A stretch of DNA of 64,000 bases from Coprobacillaceae bacterium UN01-12pH3A (GTDB lineage: Bacteria; Bacillota_I; Bacilli_A; Erysipelotrichales; Coprobacillaceae), in NCBI GenBank assembly GCA_027676805.1, contig JAQENU010000002.1, forward strand, positions 248,001 to 312,000, given 5' to 3'. The first letter of the stretch is position 1. Each line of letters opens with the position of its first letter. This document shows, piece after piece, positions 54,081 to 61,688 of the stretch. The notes under the pieces are model-generated. The model did not search any database and was not told where the DNA came from. It saw only the letters and a list, made by a program, of their open reading frames with translations. Made by a program: the position numbers and the translations under genes.

Positions 54081-55874
54081 ATGGAAAGAATTCAAGTCAT
54101 GGTCTGTGCCGGTACAGGATGTACGATCGGGAATTCCGGGGAATTGATCGAGCTATTTAAAGAAGAAATCCGCAGTATCGGCTTGCAGGATGAAGTTTCC
54201 GTTTTAAAAACAGGATGCTTAGGTCTGTGTGGTTTTGGACCAAATATCTGTATTTATCCGGATAATATCATTTATAAATCAGTAAAACCGGAAGATGTTA
54301 AAGAAATTGTTATGGAACATTTCTATAAAGGACGTCCGGTTACACGATTAATGCTAAATGAAAGTGATGAAATCAGCAAAGAAATCTTGGATATCAATCA
54401 CACTAAATTCTATGAAAAGCAAAAAAGAATTGCTTTGCATAACTGTGGTGTCATCGATCCTGAAAATATTGAAGAATACATTGGTAAAGACGGTTATGCC
54501 GCTTTAGGAAAAGCCTTGACTGAAATGAGTCCGCAAGAAGTCGTGGATGAAATCAAAGCCAGTGGTTTACGCGGACGCGGGGGCGGTGGTTTCCCAACCG
54601 GTGTAAAATGGCAGGCTGCATTAAATCAGCCAGGTGATGAAAAATATGTTATTTGTAATGCTGATGAAGGGGATCCTGGAGCTTTCATGGACCGTTCTAT
54701 TTTGGAAGGAAATCCTCACAGTATTTTAGAAGCAATGGCGATTGCCGGATATGCGATCGGTGCTCATCATGGATATATTTATATTCGTGCCGAATATCCG
54801 ATTGCTGTTGAACGTCTCGAAACAGCGATTTCACAGGCAAAAGAATTAGGACTATTAGGAGATAATATTTTTGGAACCGGATTTGATTTTGATTTGGAAA
54901 TTCGTTTAGGAGCCGGAGCTTTTGTCTGCGGAGAAGAAACAGCCTTGATTCAATCGATCCAAGGAGAACGCGGAATGCCAATCCCTAAACCGCCATTTCC
55001 TGCTGAACGTGGCGTTTGGGGCAAACCTACCATCATCAACAACGTAGAAACGTATGCCAATCTTACTCAAATCATATTGAACGGTGCTGATTGGTTTAAA
55101 TCGATCGGGACAGAAACCTCTCCGGGAACAAAAGTATTCGCACTTGGCGGAAAGATCACCAATACCGGATTAGTCGAAGTCCCTATGGGAACAACGCTAA
55201 GAGAGATTATTTATGAAATCGGCGGCGGATGCCCTAACCGCAAAGAATTCAAAGCGGTTCAGACCGGCGGACCAAGCGGGGGCTGCTTAACCGAAGAACA
55301 ATTGGATACACCAATCGGTTTTGATGAACTCATTAAATTAGGATCTATGATGGGATCTGGTGGTATGATCGTTCTTGATGAAGATAACTGTATGGTAGAT
55401 GTCGCTCGTTTCTATATGGATTTCATCGTGGATGAATCATGTGGTAAATGTACGCCTTGCCGCGTCGGAACGAAACGCTTGTTAGAAATCTTAGAAAAAA
55501 TCTGTAACGGTGAGGGAACCTTGGATTTACTAGATGAACTGGAAACGTTGTCTCATACGATTAAAGATACGGCATTATGCGGTCTGGGACAATCTGCCCC
55601 TAACCCGGTCTTATCAACGTTAGAGCATTTTAAAGATGAATATATTGCTCATGTCGTTGATAAAAAATGTCCTGCCGGAATCTGTAAAGCTTTATTAGAA
55701 TATAAAGTCAACGCAGAAAAATGCAGAAAATGCGGATTATGTGCACGTCAATGTCCGGTTAGTGCTATCAGTGGTGCCGTGGGTAAAGAAACATATCACA
55801 TCGATATGGAAAAATGTATTAAGTGCGGTAACTGTATCAAAGCTTGTCACTTTGAAGCAATAGAAAGAAAGTAG
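54081..55874 (+). CDS. hydB: NuoF-like HydB subunit of bifurcating hydrogenase
   Basis: 597 residues, SD GGGGAGG. The N-terminal thioredoxin-like [2Fe-2S] domain (CAGTGCTIGNSG, CLGLCGFGPN), FMN/NAD site LRGRGGGGFPTGVKW (about 165-179) and CNADEGDPGAFMDR, the SCGKCTPCRVG cluster, and a C-terminal ferredoxin domain with CRKCGLCARQCPVSAI and CIKCGNCIKACHF. HydB binds NAD(H) and flavin and performs bifurcation with HydA and HydC. Length is normal for the Thermotoga-type HydB. Confidence 0.93.
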   Translation: MERIQVMVCAGTGCTIGNSGELIELFKEEIRSIGLQDEVSVLKTGCLGLCGFGPNICIYPDNIIYKSVKPEDVKEIVMEHFYKGRPVTRLMLNESDEISKEILDINHTKFYEKQKRIALHNCGVIDPENIEEYIGKDGYAALGKALTEMSPQEVVDEIKASGLRGRGGGGFPTGVKWQAALNQPGDEKYVICNADEGDPGAFMDRSILEGNPHSILEAMAIAGYAIGAHHGYIYIRAEYPIAVERLETAISQAKELGLLGDNIFGTGFDFDLEIRLGAGAFVCGEETALIQSIQGERGMPIPKPPFPAERGVWGKPTIINNVETYANLTQIILNGADWFKSIGTETSPGTKVFALGGKITNTGLVEVPMGTTLREIIYEIGGGCPNRKEFKAVQTGGPSGGCLTEEQLDTPIGFDELIKLGSMMGSGGMIVLDEDNCMVDVARFYMDFIVDESCGKCTPCRVGTKRLLEILEKICNGEGTLDLLDELETLSHTIKDTALCGLGQSAPNPVLSTLEHFKDEYIAHVVDKKCPAGICKALLEYKVNAEKCRKCGLCARQCPVSAISGAVGKETYHIDMEKCIKCGNCIKACHFEAIERK

Positions 55875-55886
55875 GAGATGAGAATA

Positions 55887-57644
55887 ATGGGAAAAATAAA
55901 ACTAACAATCAATAATCGCGTAGTTGAAGCCGAAGATGGTCAGACTGTTTTAGAAGTTGCTAGAGAAAATGGTATTCACATCCCTACTCTTTGCTACTTA
56001 AAAGATTTGACCGGAACCGGAGCCTGTCGTGTATGTCAGGTAGAAATCGAAGGCGCTCGTACCTTATGTGCAGCGTGTGTTTATCCGGTAAGAGAAGGTC
56101 TTGTTGTAAAAACACATTCAGTTCGTGCTTTAGAAGCAAGAAAAAATGTGGTAGAATTAATCGTATCCAATCACTCTAAAGACTGCTTGTCTTGCATCCG
56201 CAACACGAACTGCGAATTGCAGCGCTTATGTCAGGAATTAGGTGTGCGTGAAGATGCTTATGCAGGAAATAAAACACCGTCTACTTTTGACGAAGTATCA
56301 CCGGGTATTGTCCGTGATACATCAAAATGTGTCTTATGTGGCCGCTGTGTTGCAGCCTGCAAAAAGATTCAGGGATTAGGTGTTCTCGGATTTATGGATC
56401 GCGGTTTTAAAACAAAAGTCGGTCCAGTTTATGATCGCAGTTTCAATGATGTCAACTGTATGCAGTGCGGTCAGTGTATCAATGTATGCCCGGTTGGCGC
56501 ACTTCATGAAAAAGAAGAAATTCATGATGTGATCAATGCCATCAATGATCCACATAAACATGTAATCGTTCAAACAGCACCGGCCGTACGTGCCAGTCTT
56601 GGCGAAGAATTCGGTATGCCGATTGGTACTCGTGTTACCGGTAAAATGGTGGCAGCTTTAAAAATGATGGGATTTGATCGTGTTTATGATACAAACTTTG
56701 CAGCGGATTTAACGATCATGGAAGAAGGCTATGAATTCATTCATCGTGTAAAAGAAGAAGGTGTTTTGCCAATGATTACTTCTTGTTCACCGGGATGGGT
56801 TAACTATGTAGAAACTCAGTATCCGGAAATCTTAGATCATTTATCAAGCTGTAAATCTCCACATATGATGTTTGGTGCCATGGCAAAATCTTATTATGCT
56901 AAACAGCAGCGCTTAGATCCAAAAGATATTTATGTGGTCAGTGTTATGCCTTGTGTCGCTAAAAAGGGTGAAAAAGAACGTGAACAAATGATTAACGGCG
57001 GAATTAAAGATGTAGATGCTGTGATCACAACTCGTGAACTTGGCAAGATGATTAAAATGTTCGGTATCAACTTCAAAGATTTAGCCGATGAGCAATTCGA
57101 TCAGGATTTCTTTGGAGAATACAGTGGTGCGGGAGTTATCTTTGGTGCCAGTGGCGGCGTGATGGAAGCCGCATTGAGAACAGTTGCCGATGTTTTAACA
57201 AATCAGGATATTGAAGATATCGAATATCAGCAAGTACGTGGCATCGAAGGACTTAAAGAAGCGACACTAACGATCGGCGACTTAGAAGTAAAAGTAGCTG
57301 TTGCTCAATCCATGAGCGTTGCTCGCCCGCTGCTAGAAGAAATCAAAAAAGGAACATCTCCTTATCATTTTATTGAAATCATGGGATGTCCTGGCGGATG
57401 TGTTAATGGTGGAGGACAGTCTTATATCAATGCGTTAGTACGAAACAGCGGTTTCAACTATAAACTCGCACGTGCCAAAGTACTTTACGAAGAAGATGAA
57501 TCATTGCCGGTAAGAAAATCACATAAAAATAAACAGATTCAAGAATTGTATAATAATTTCTTAGGAGCTCCGAATTCACACTTAGCTCATGAATTATTAC
57601 ACACTACTTACAGTAAGAGGGAGAAATATCCGGATAAGGATTAA
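55887..57644 (+). CDS. hydA: [FeFe] hydrogenase catalytic subunit HydA
   Basis: 585 residues from ATG 55887 (SD TAGGAGATGAG; an ATG nine bases upstream overlaps the SD). N-terminal [2Fe-2S] (CYLKDLTGTGACRVC..C), His-ligated cluster HSKDCLSCIRNTNC, two [4Fe-4S] motifs (CVLCGRCVAAC; CMQCGQCINVC), and the H-cluster motifs TSCSPGWVNYVE, MPCVAKKGEKER and EIMGCPGGCVNGGG. It makes H2 from protons with electrons from both reduced ferredoxin and NADH. No hydEFG maturation genes are in the window, so they must be elsewhere. Confidence 0.95.
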   Translation: MGKIKLTINNRVVEAEDGQTVLEVARENGIHIPTLCYLKDLTGTGACRVCQVEIEGARTLCAACVYPVREGLVVKTHSVRALEARKNVVELIVSNHSKDCLSCIRNTNCELQRLCQELGVREDAYAGNKTPSTFDEVSPGIVRDTSKCVLCGRCVAACKKIQGLGVLGFMDRGFKTKVGPVYDRSFNDVNCMQCGQCINVCPVGALHEKEEIHDVINAINDPHKHVIVQTAPAVRASLGEEFGMPIGTRVTGKMVAALKMMGFDRVYDTNFAADLTIMEEGYEFIHRVKEEGVLPMITSCSPGWVNYVETQYPEILDHLSSCKSPHMMFGAMAKSYYAKQQRLDPKDIYVVSVMPCVAKKGEKEREQMINGGIKDVDAVITTRELGKMIKMFGINFKDLADEQFDQDFFGEYSGAGVIFGASGGVMEAALRTVADVLTNQDIEDIEYQQVRGIEGLKEATLTIGDLEVKVAVAQSMSVARPLLEEIKKGTSPYHFIEIMGCPGGCVNGGGQSYINALVRNSGFNYKLARAKVLYEEDESLPVRKSHKNKQIQELYNNFLGAPNSHLAHELLHTTYSKREKYPDKD

Positions 57645-57657
57645 CGGGGGAAGTCGT

Positions 57658-58548
57658 ATGAAGTTTATTAAATATTTATTATGTTGTACACTTTTATTAA
57701 TAGGAGGATGCAGCAGCAGTCCAAAAACCGAAAGTAAAAAGTTAAATATCCTTTGTCCTAGTGGTGCGCCGTCATTGGCGCTCACTAGCATTTATGGCGA
57801 TCATAACGTCACCATCGTAGAAGGAACAGATCTTTTGATTGCTGAACTTTCTAAAAAGGACAGTGAATATGATCTCATCATCGCACCGATCAATCTTGGC
57901 GGAAAATTGATTGCCACTAATCAGACAGATTATCGTTTAGACAGTATCATTACTTGGGGAAACCTTTATTTAGTCGGAACCAGTCAAGATGCATTGAATG
58001 AACAAGGCGAGATCGCTTTATTTGGTCAGGGTGCCGTACCAGAAAAGATCTATAACGCCGCTAATGTTGATACTACGCTAACACCTAATTACTATAATGC
58101 CGGAAATTATGTACAGACACAGCTATTAAGCGGTCAAAACAAAGTAGGACTGCTCGCTGAACCGTTAGCTACCGCCACTATTGCCAAAGCAAAAAGCGAA
58201 GGCATTGAGCTGCAGGTATTAATGGATCTTCAGCAAGCTTATGCTGACGCCAAGGGAACAGAATATGGGTATCCGCAAGCCGCTATTTTTGCTAAAGACA
58301 GCAAAACGGTTGAAGAAGTTACTAAAACGATTCAGGAATACTGTGATGGTGGTTTTAGCGGCATTGACGGCTATTTAGATACAATAGGTGTAGACACATT
58401 AAAATTACCTAGCAAAGAAATTACTATAAAATCTTTAGATAAACAAAACATTCACTATAAGAAAGCAAAAGATGTTACAAACGATATCACAACTTTCTTA
58501 AATGAATTTAATATTGATTTTGATAACAGCATGTTATTGAATGAATAA
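57658..58548 (+). CDS. ABC transporter substrate-binding lipoprotein
   Basis: 296 residues from ATG 57658, 13 bp after hydA, SD GGGGGAAG. Signal peptide with lipobox LLIGGC (Cys18). The rest resembles the NMT1/SsuA-ThiY type of binding protein: LNILCPSGAPSLALTSIYGDHN, LIIAPINLGGKLIATNQ, SIITWGNLYLVG. Ligand unknown. The following gene encodes the permease. It is in the same direction as, and closely behind, the hydrogenase genes, without a visible terminator between. Confidence 0.82.
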   Translation: MKFIKYLLCCTLLLIGGCSSSPKTESKKLNILCPSGAPSLALTSIYGDHNVTIVEGTDLLIAELSKKDSEYDLIIAPINLGGKLIATNQTDYRLDSIITWGNLYLVGTSQDALNEQGEIALFGQGAVPEKIYNAANVDTTLTPNYYNAGNYVQTQLLSGQNKVGLLAEPLATATIAKAKSEGIELQVLMDLQQAYADAKGTEYGYPQAAIFAKDSKTVEEVTKTIQEYCDGGFSGIDGYLDTIGVDTLKLPSKEITIKSLDKQNIHYKKAKDVTNDITTFLNEFNIDFDNSMLLNE

Positions 58549-59254
58549 AAAATGCTTATCGATCATTGTATTGGTCGGTATATGGCAGCTTCTATCCATG
58601 CTGACAGATAGAGAAGTTCTGCTGCCTCAGCCCATCCATGTTTTTACGAGAATCTACGAAATGCTGTTATCAGGTAAATTTTATGGAGCGGTGGCAACAA
58701 CCCTTCTCCGTGCAAATTTAAGTTTTCTGATTGCACTTATCTTGGGAATCAGCTTAGGCTTGCTCGCAGCTTTTCATTCACAGATCGAGGCTTTTCTAAA
58801 TCCCATACTTTCCTTTCTGCAAACCATTCCGCAGATTTCCTATATGATTATTCTGCTTGTCTGGTTTGATCAGTTTATGTGCATTCTCATCATTATTCTT
58901 TTAATGACATTTCCGATCGTCTATCATAACATTCTGACGGGAATGAAAAACATTGATGTCAGTCTGATCGATATCATTCGTCAATACCAACACCCGATGC
59001 CGTTTTTAATCTTTAAAGTATACCTGCCGCTCATCAAACCTTATATTTATTCAGCGATTGATGCGATTCTGCCTTTAAGTCTAAAGATCGGCGTGATGGC
59101 AGAGGTATTGATTCAAACACGAACCGGAATTGGGGCACAGCTTTACTTAGCACGCTTAAACATTGATATGACAGGTGTCTTTGCCTGGACAATCTGTCTT
59201 GTGATCTTACTGATGCTAGAAGTTAAAATCGTTCACTTAGGACTACGAAAGTAG
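58541..59254 (+). CDS. ABC transporter permease (SsuC/TauC type)
   Basis: 237 residues, six or so membrane helices; overlaps the end of the binding-protein gene by 8 bp. The EAA-loop region VSLIDIIRQYQHPMPFLIFKVYLPLIKPYIYSAI is the permease-ATPase contact in binding-protein-dependent transporters. No ATPase gene follows, which is unusual for this class; the complex must borrow one from elsewhere. Ends in a terminator that includes its stop codon. Confidence 0.85.
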   Translation: MNKKCLSIIVLVGIWQLLSMLTDREVLLPQPIHVFTRIYEMLLSGKFYGAVATTLLRANLSFLIALILGISLGLLAAFHSQIEAFLNPILSFLQTIPQISYMIILLVWFDQFMCILIIILLMTFPIVYHNILTGMKNIDVSLIDIIRQYQHPMPFLIFKVYLPLIKPYIYSAIDAILPLSLKIGVMAEVLIQTRTGIGAQLYLARLNIDMTGVFAWTICLVILLMLEVKIVHLGLRK

Positions 59255-59264
59255 TCCTTTTTTA
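59239..59264 (+). terminator. Terminator of the hydrogenase-ABC operon
   Basis: Stem AGGACTAC (59239-59246) / GTAGTCCT (59251-59258), GAAA tetraloop, six T. It includes the stop of the permease gene. Confidence 0.88.
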
Positions 59265-59609
59265 TGCCCTGAAATATTTTTGATAGGCACTTTCCATTTG
59301 TTCATCACTCATCCTTCTTTTCACAAATTGATCTAATTCCTGATAAGTATAGTTTTCAAAGAGACAGCGTAAAATCAGATGTCGCTGAAAACAAGTAAAA
59401 TCACCACAATGATAATGATGCAGTTTTAAATACGTTAAGAAACGCTGCTTTATCATATAAAAATCGCTAAAATAATCAGGCTGCTGATAAACGTCGCTCA
59501 TGAATGCCGCATATTCCATCAGATCTTCTTTCAGTTGATTTAAATCCTGATATTTGCTTAATGTAAGTGAGAGCTGATTTAATAAAAAATCCAATGTTTC
59601 TCTCTCCAA
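59262..59609 (-). CDS. Hypothetical 115-residue helical protein
   Basis: Start taken as TTG 59609, which has GAGGTG at SD distance; a GTG nine bases upstream would overlap this SD. The product is soluble and helical with many Leu, Gln and Tyr, with the block YLKLHHYHCGDFTCFQRHLILRCLFENYTYQELDQFVKRR containing two Cys and several His. The ending resembles the DNA-binding part of small sigma-like or transposon-type proteins only vaguely. I do not recognise the family. Confidence 0.55.
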   Translation of the reverse strand: MERETLDFLLNQLSLTLSKYQDLNQLKEDLMEYAAFMSDVYQQPDYFSDFYMIKQRFLTYLKLHHYHCGDFTCFQRHLILRCLFENYTYQELDQFVKRRMSDEQMESAYQKYFRA

Positions 59610-59710
59610 ATTTATCACCTCAGTTTACTTATTCTTAATGATTAGGAGATTTTCTCCACAAGAAAGAAGATTGACTTTTCTATGAATATTTATTTGTATT
59701 ATAACGCTCA

Positions 59711-59738
59711 TAAAAAAAACACCTATCTCAAGATAGGT
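59711..59738 (-). terminator. Terminator of the acyl carrier protein operon
   Basis: Stem ACCTATC (59721-59727) / GATAGGT (59732-59738), tetraloop, then on the - strand G and a run of eight T. Confidence 0.85.
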
Positions 59739-59746
59739 ATTTATGA

Positions 59747-59971
59747 TTATTGTCTTTTTGCTTCTACTAAGCGAATTAAATCACCGACTGTTTTAATTGT
59801 TAATAACTCTTCATCTTCAAATTGTACATCTAAAGCTTCTTCCATTTGGAACACTAAGTCTACTAAATCTAATGAATCAATTCCAAGATCTTTAAAGTTT
59901 GATTCTTCCGTTAATGTTTTTCCTTTTAATTTTGGTTCCAAAACTTCTGTAATTTTTGCTAAATAATCCAT
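59747..59971 (-). CDS. acpP: Acyl carrier protein
   Basis: 74 residues from ATG 59971 (SD AGAGGTGAAA; a GTG nine bases upstream would overlap it). The phosphopantetheine site is LGIDSLDLVDLV with Ser33; the sequence is acidic and helical as expected. It carries fatty-acyl intermediates on a thiol arm. No fatty-acid synthesis genes are nearby; it is last in a possible three-gene operon with an MG284/MPN403 protein and a tyrosine phosphatase. The SD lies just behind the preceding gene's stop. Confidence 0.93.
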   Translation of the reverse strand: MDYLAKITEVLEPKLKGKTLTEESNFKDLGIDSLDLVDLVFQMEEALDVQFEDEELLTIKTVGDLIRLVEAKRQ

Positions 59972-59997
59972 TATTTTCACCTCTTAGACTTATTATA

Positions 59998-60396
59998 TCA
60001 TTTTATTAAATAAAATAAAACATCATCTAGTGCCTTCTTGCGTAAACGATAATAAGTAGAACGTGAATAGTACTCATTCCACCATTCCCTCTTATTTGGG
60101 TTTAAATAATCCTTTTCAATCAGCTGATAGATTTCTTTAGGTAATGAAGCTAAAATTCCATCAATAAACGTGACAACCGTTTCTAAGTTCTCTTTCTTTT
60201 CTATATAATTGATCATAGATGTTTCTAAATGGTTATATGGGGCATGACGATCCTTGATGACATTATATTGAAGCTGTGGATAAAATTCTTTCTCATTAAT
60301 GACCCTTAGCTGCAGCTGTGCTTTCTGATATTCCCGGATAATCCCCCTCAATAATTTGTCTTTTTCTTTTAAACTCATTTTATCTAAATCTGTCAT
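59998..60396 (-). CDS. MG284/MPN403 family protein (sigma-like HTH)
   Basis: 132 residues, SD AGGAGGA eight bases before ATG 60396. The C-terminal EWWNEYYSRSTYYRLRKKALDDVLFYLIK looks like a helix-turn-helix, as in sigma-70 region 4 or phage ArpU-type proteins; the N-terminal half is charged helix. The name comes from Mollicutes homologues of unknown role, and I assign it from the pattern with moderate certainty. The SD is buried in a perfect 12-bp hairpin, so translation should be restrained or controlled. Upstream is a phosphatase gene, downstream the acyl carrier protein. Confidence 0.7.
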   Translation of the reverse strand: MTDLDKMSLKEKDKLLRGIIREYQKAQLQLRVINEKEFYPQLQYNVIKDRHAPYNHLETSMINYIEKKENLETVVTFIDGILASLPKEIYQLIEKDYLNPNKREWWNEYYSRSTYYRLRKKALDDVLFYLIK

Positions 60397-60404
60397 AAAA
60401 ATAA

Positions 60405-60439
60405 TCCTCCTAATGTAAATATTCTATACATTAGGAGGA
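60405..60439 (-). promoter_or_regulatory. SD-sequestering hairpin / possible terminator-attenuator
   Basis: On the - strand TCCTCCTAATGT (60439-60428) pairs perfectly with ACATTAGGAGGA (60416-60405), loop 11 nt. The AGGAGGA arm is the SD of the MG284/MPN403-family gene. The following TTATTTTT makes a terminator reading also possible. Confidence 0.75.
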
Positions 60440-60447
60440 ATTACTCA

Positions 60448-61179
60448 TTAAAATGTAAAATTTTCTTTTAATTCGTCGATTTCTTCATTGGTTAACCCAA
60501 TCTTTACTAAATATTCCTGACTGCTTCCATAATGATCACGCAAATGATTCAGCATTTTCATCATGTATAACGGTTCTGAATACAGATAACGAACCTGTCC
60601 GGGTTCAAGCATCTTCTCTAATTTCTCATTAATCTCCATATTATTTTCATAAGATTCAGAGTAATCTTTCACGATATCATATTCATGACATCCCGCTAAG
60701 TCAAGAAGCAATGCGGCAATAACCCCGGTACGATCTTTTCCTGCTGAACAATGAAAAATTACACCGTCGTAAGGATATTGTAAAAATGTTTTAAATACCT
60801 CTTTAATAGCCGGCTGAGCTTGATCCAATAAGATACAGTATAAATCCCCCATATCTTTAAAATCCATGTTCTGAGGAACTAATACAGCGTCTCCGCCACC
60901 AAAAAGATCAATGCTGTAATATTTAATGATGTCATCATCTAATAGGACATTAGGTTCTTTTTGACGTTCTGCCGCACTTCTCAGATCAATCACTGCACGC
61001 ATTCCATAATCAATTAAATATTGACGGTCTACTTCTGTTAAATTATCCATTCCCGCACAACGCACATATTTATGTGATTTTGTATAAGCCCCGCTCTGTG
61101 TTTCATATCCGCCTAAATCACGCGTATTTCTTACAGACGTAACAGGCAGTAATCGCTCTTCTCTACTCATATATTGCAT
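60448..61179 (-). CDS. Tyrosine/serine protein phosphatase (DSP-like)
   Basis: 243 residues from ATG 61179 (SD GAGGTGAAAC). RDLGGYETQSGAYTKSHKYVRC (20-41) and active site HCSAGKDRTG (143-152; Cys144) match the Y_phosphatase3 family of bacterial Tyr/Ser phosphatases and phosphoinositide-type phosphatases such as LipA/TP-like proteins. No signal peptide, so the protein is cytoplasmic. It is the first gene of the possible operon with the MG284/MPN403 and ACP genes. Confidence 0.87.
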   Translation of the reverse strand: MQYMSREERLLPVTSVRNTRDLGGYETQSGAYTKSHKYVRCAGMDNLTEVDRQYLIDYGMRAVIDLRSAAERQKEPNVLLDDDIIKYYSIDLFGGGDAVLVPQNMDFKDMGDLYCILLDQAQPAIKEVFKTFLQYPYDGVIFHCSAGKDRTGVIAALLLDLAGCHEYDIVKDYSESYENNMEINEKLEKMLEPGQVRYLYSEPLYMMKMLNHLRDHYGSSQEYLVKIGLTNEEIDELKENFTF

Positions 61180-61222
61180 ATGTTTCACCTCAACTTCCAT
61201 TATACTATAAACCCAAATAAAA

Positions 61223-61243
61223 AACGATGATAAAATCACCGTT
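61223..61243 (-). terminator. Intrinsic terminator downstream of the GAF pseudogene
   Basis: Stem AACGATGAT (61223-61231) / ATCACCGTT (61235-61243), one G-U pair on the - strand, loop of three, followed on the - strand by TTTTTATTT. It ends the unit that held the pseudogene, upstream of the phosphatase gene. Confidence 0.75.
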
Positions 61244-61288
61244 TCATGACCCTTTGCCTGCCTCTCATTATCGCTTATTTCTATTTGC

Positions 61289-61571
61289 TCACAATATAAC
61301 ATCGAGTATATTTGAAATTAAGGATAACGTGCTGACTTCCTCTTTTTGTCCATAAATGCCGTCTTGTACATGCATCAAATCTTATCCCTCCAGTAATTGC
61401 CTCACTATCCTTAAAAATACACTGGAGAGTTGCTTTTACACCTTGGGTAATGAAAAATTCAGATTGTGCAACTGGAAGCTTACGAGTATCTTGACAATAG
61501 AAGCCGTTATCTTGATCACACAGATTTGTATAGTCTCCCAAATAGGATATACAATTAATAAGCATTGCCAA
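61289..61571 (-). pseudogene. Remnant of a GAF-domain c-di-GMP signalling protein
   Basis: The reading frame from 61571 encodes ...FYCQDTRKLPVAQSEFF..GVKATLQCIFKDSEAITGGIRFDACTRRHLW, the C-terminal half of the GAF domains found in GGDEF/EAL proteins. It then shifts frame within a run of five A (- strand, 61347-61343) giving WTKRGSQ and a stop at 61281. Removing one A restores WTKEEVSTLSLISNILDVIL, the expected GAF end, followed by TGA at 61291-61289. The N-terminal half and any effector domain are missing upstream, replaced by the region around the inverted repeat. No SD precedes the first ATG. Confidence 0.65.
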
Positions 61572-61576
61572 TAAAA

Positions 61577-61675
61577 AACACAGCCCTGTCCTATGATATA
61601 CTTCCTCTAAAGTAAAAAACGCAAATAAAACGTTGAATATAGAAAGAATACTCTTGTCATTATAAGGCTGTGTTA
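61577..61675. repeat. Inverted repeat downstream of proS
   Basis: AACACAGCC (61577-61585) and GGCTGTGTT (61667-61675) about 80 bp apart; on the - strand followed by TTTTTTATT, so it may be an unusual long-loop terminator for proS. The left copy shares TAAAAAACACAGCC with the terminator at 46592, a possible dispersed element. Confidence 0.45.
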
Positions 61676-61688
61676 AATTTTATTTATT

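Larger units (their letters stand above)
61180..61688. other. 509-bp region without an intact gene
   Basis: It holds a terminator, a frameshifted GAF-domain remnant, and a long inverted repeat (AACACAGCC 61577-61585 facing GGCTGTGTT 61667-61675, ending in T-runs) that may be the proS terminator or a mobile-element end. Nothing else is seen. Confidence 0.65.

Noticed and set aside
59682..59966. 94-codon + strand frame over the acyl carrier protein gene
   Set aside because: Antisense shadow of a clear ACP with its Ser33 site; no SD.
61281..61571. Intact 96-residue protein gene
   Set aside because: No SD, starts within the domain, and a single-base shift in an A-run restores a known GAF end; treated as a pseudogene.
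61577..61675. Complete insertion sequence or MITE
   Set aside because: The short ends have no target duplication or transposase, and a terminator explains the T-runs; kept only as a repeat.
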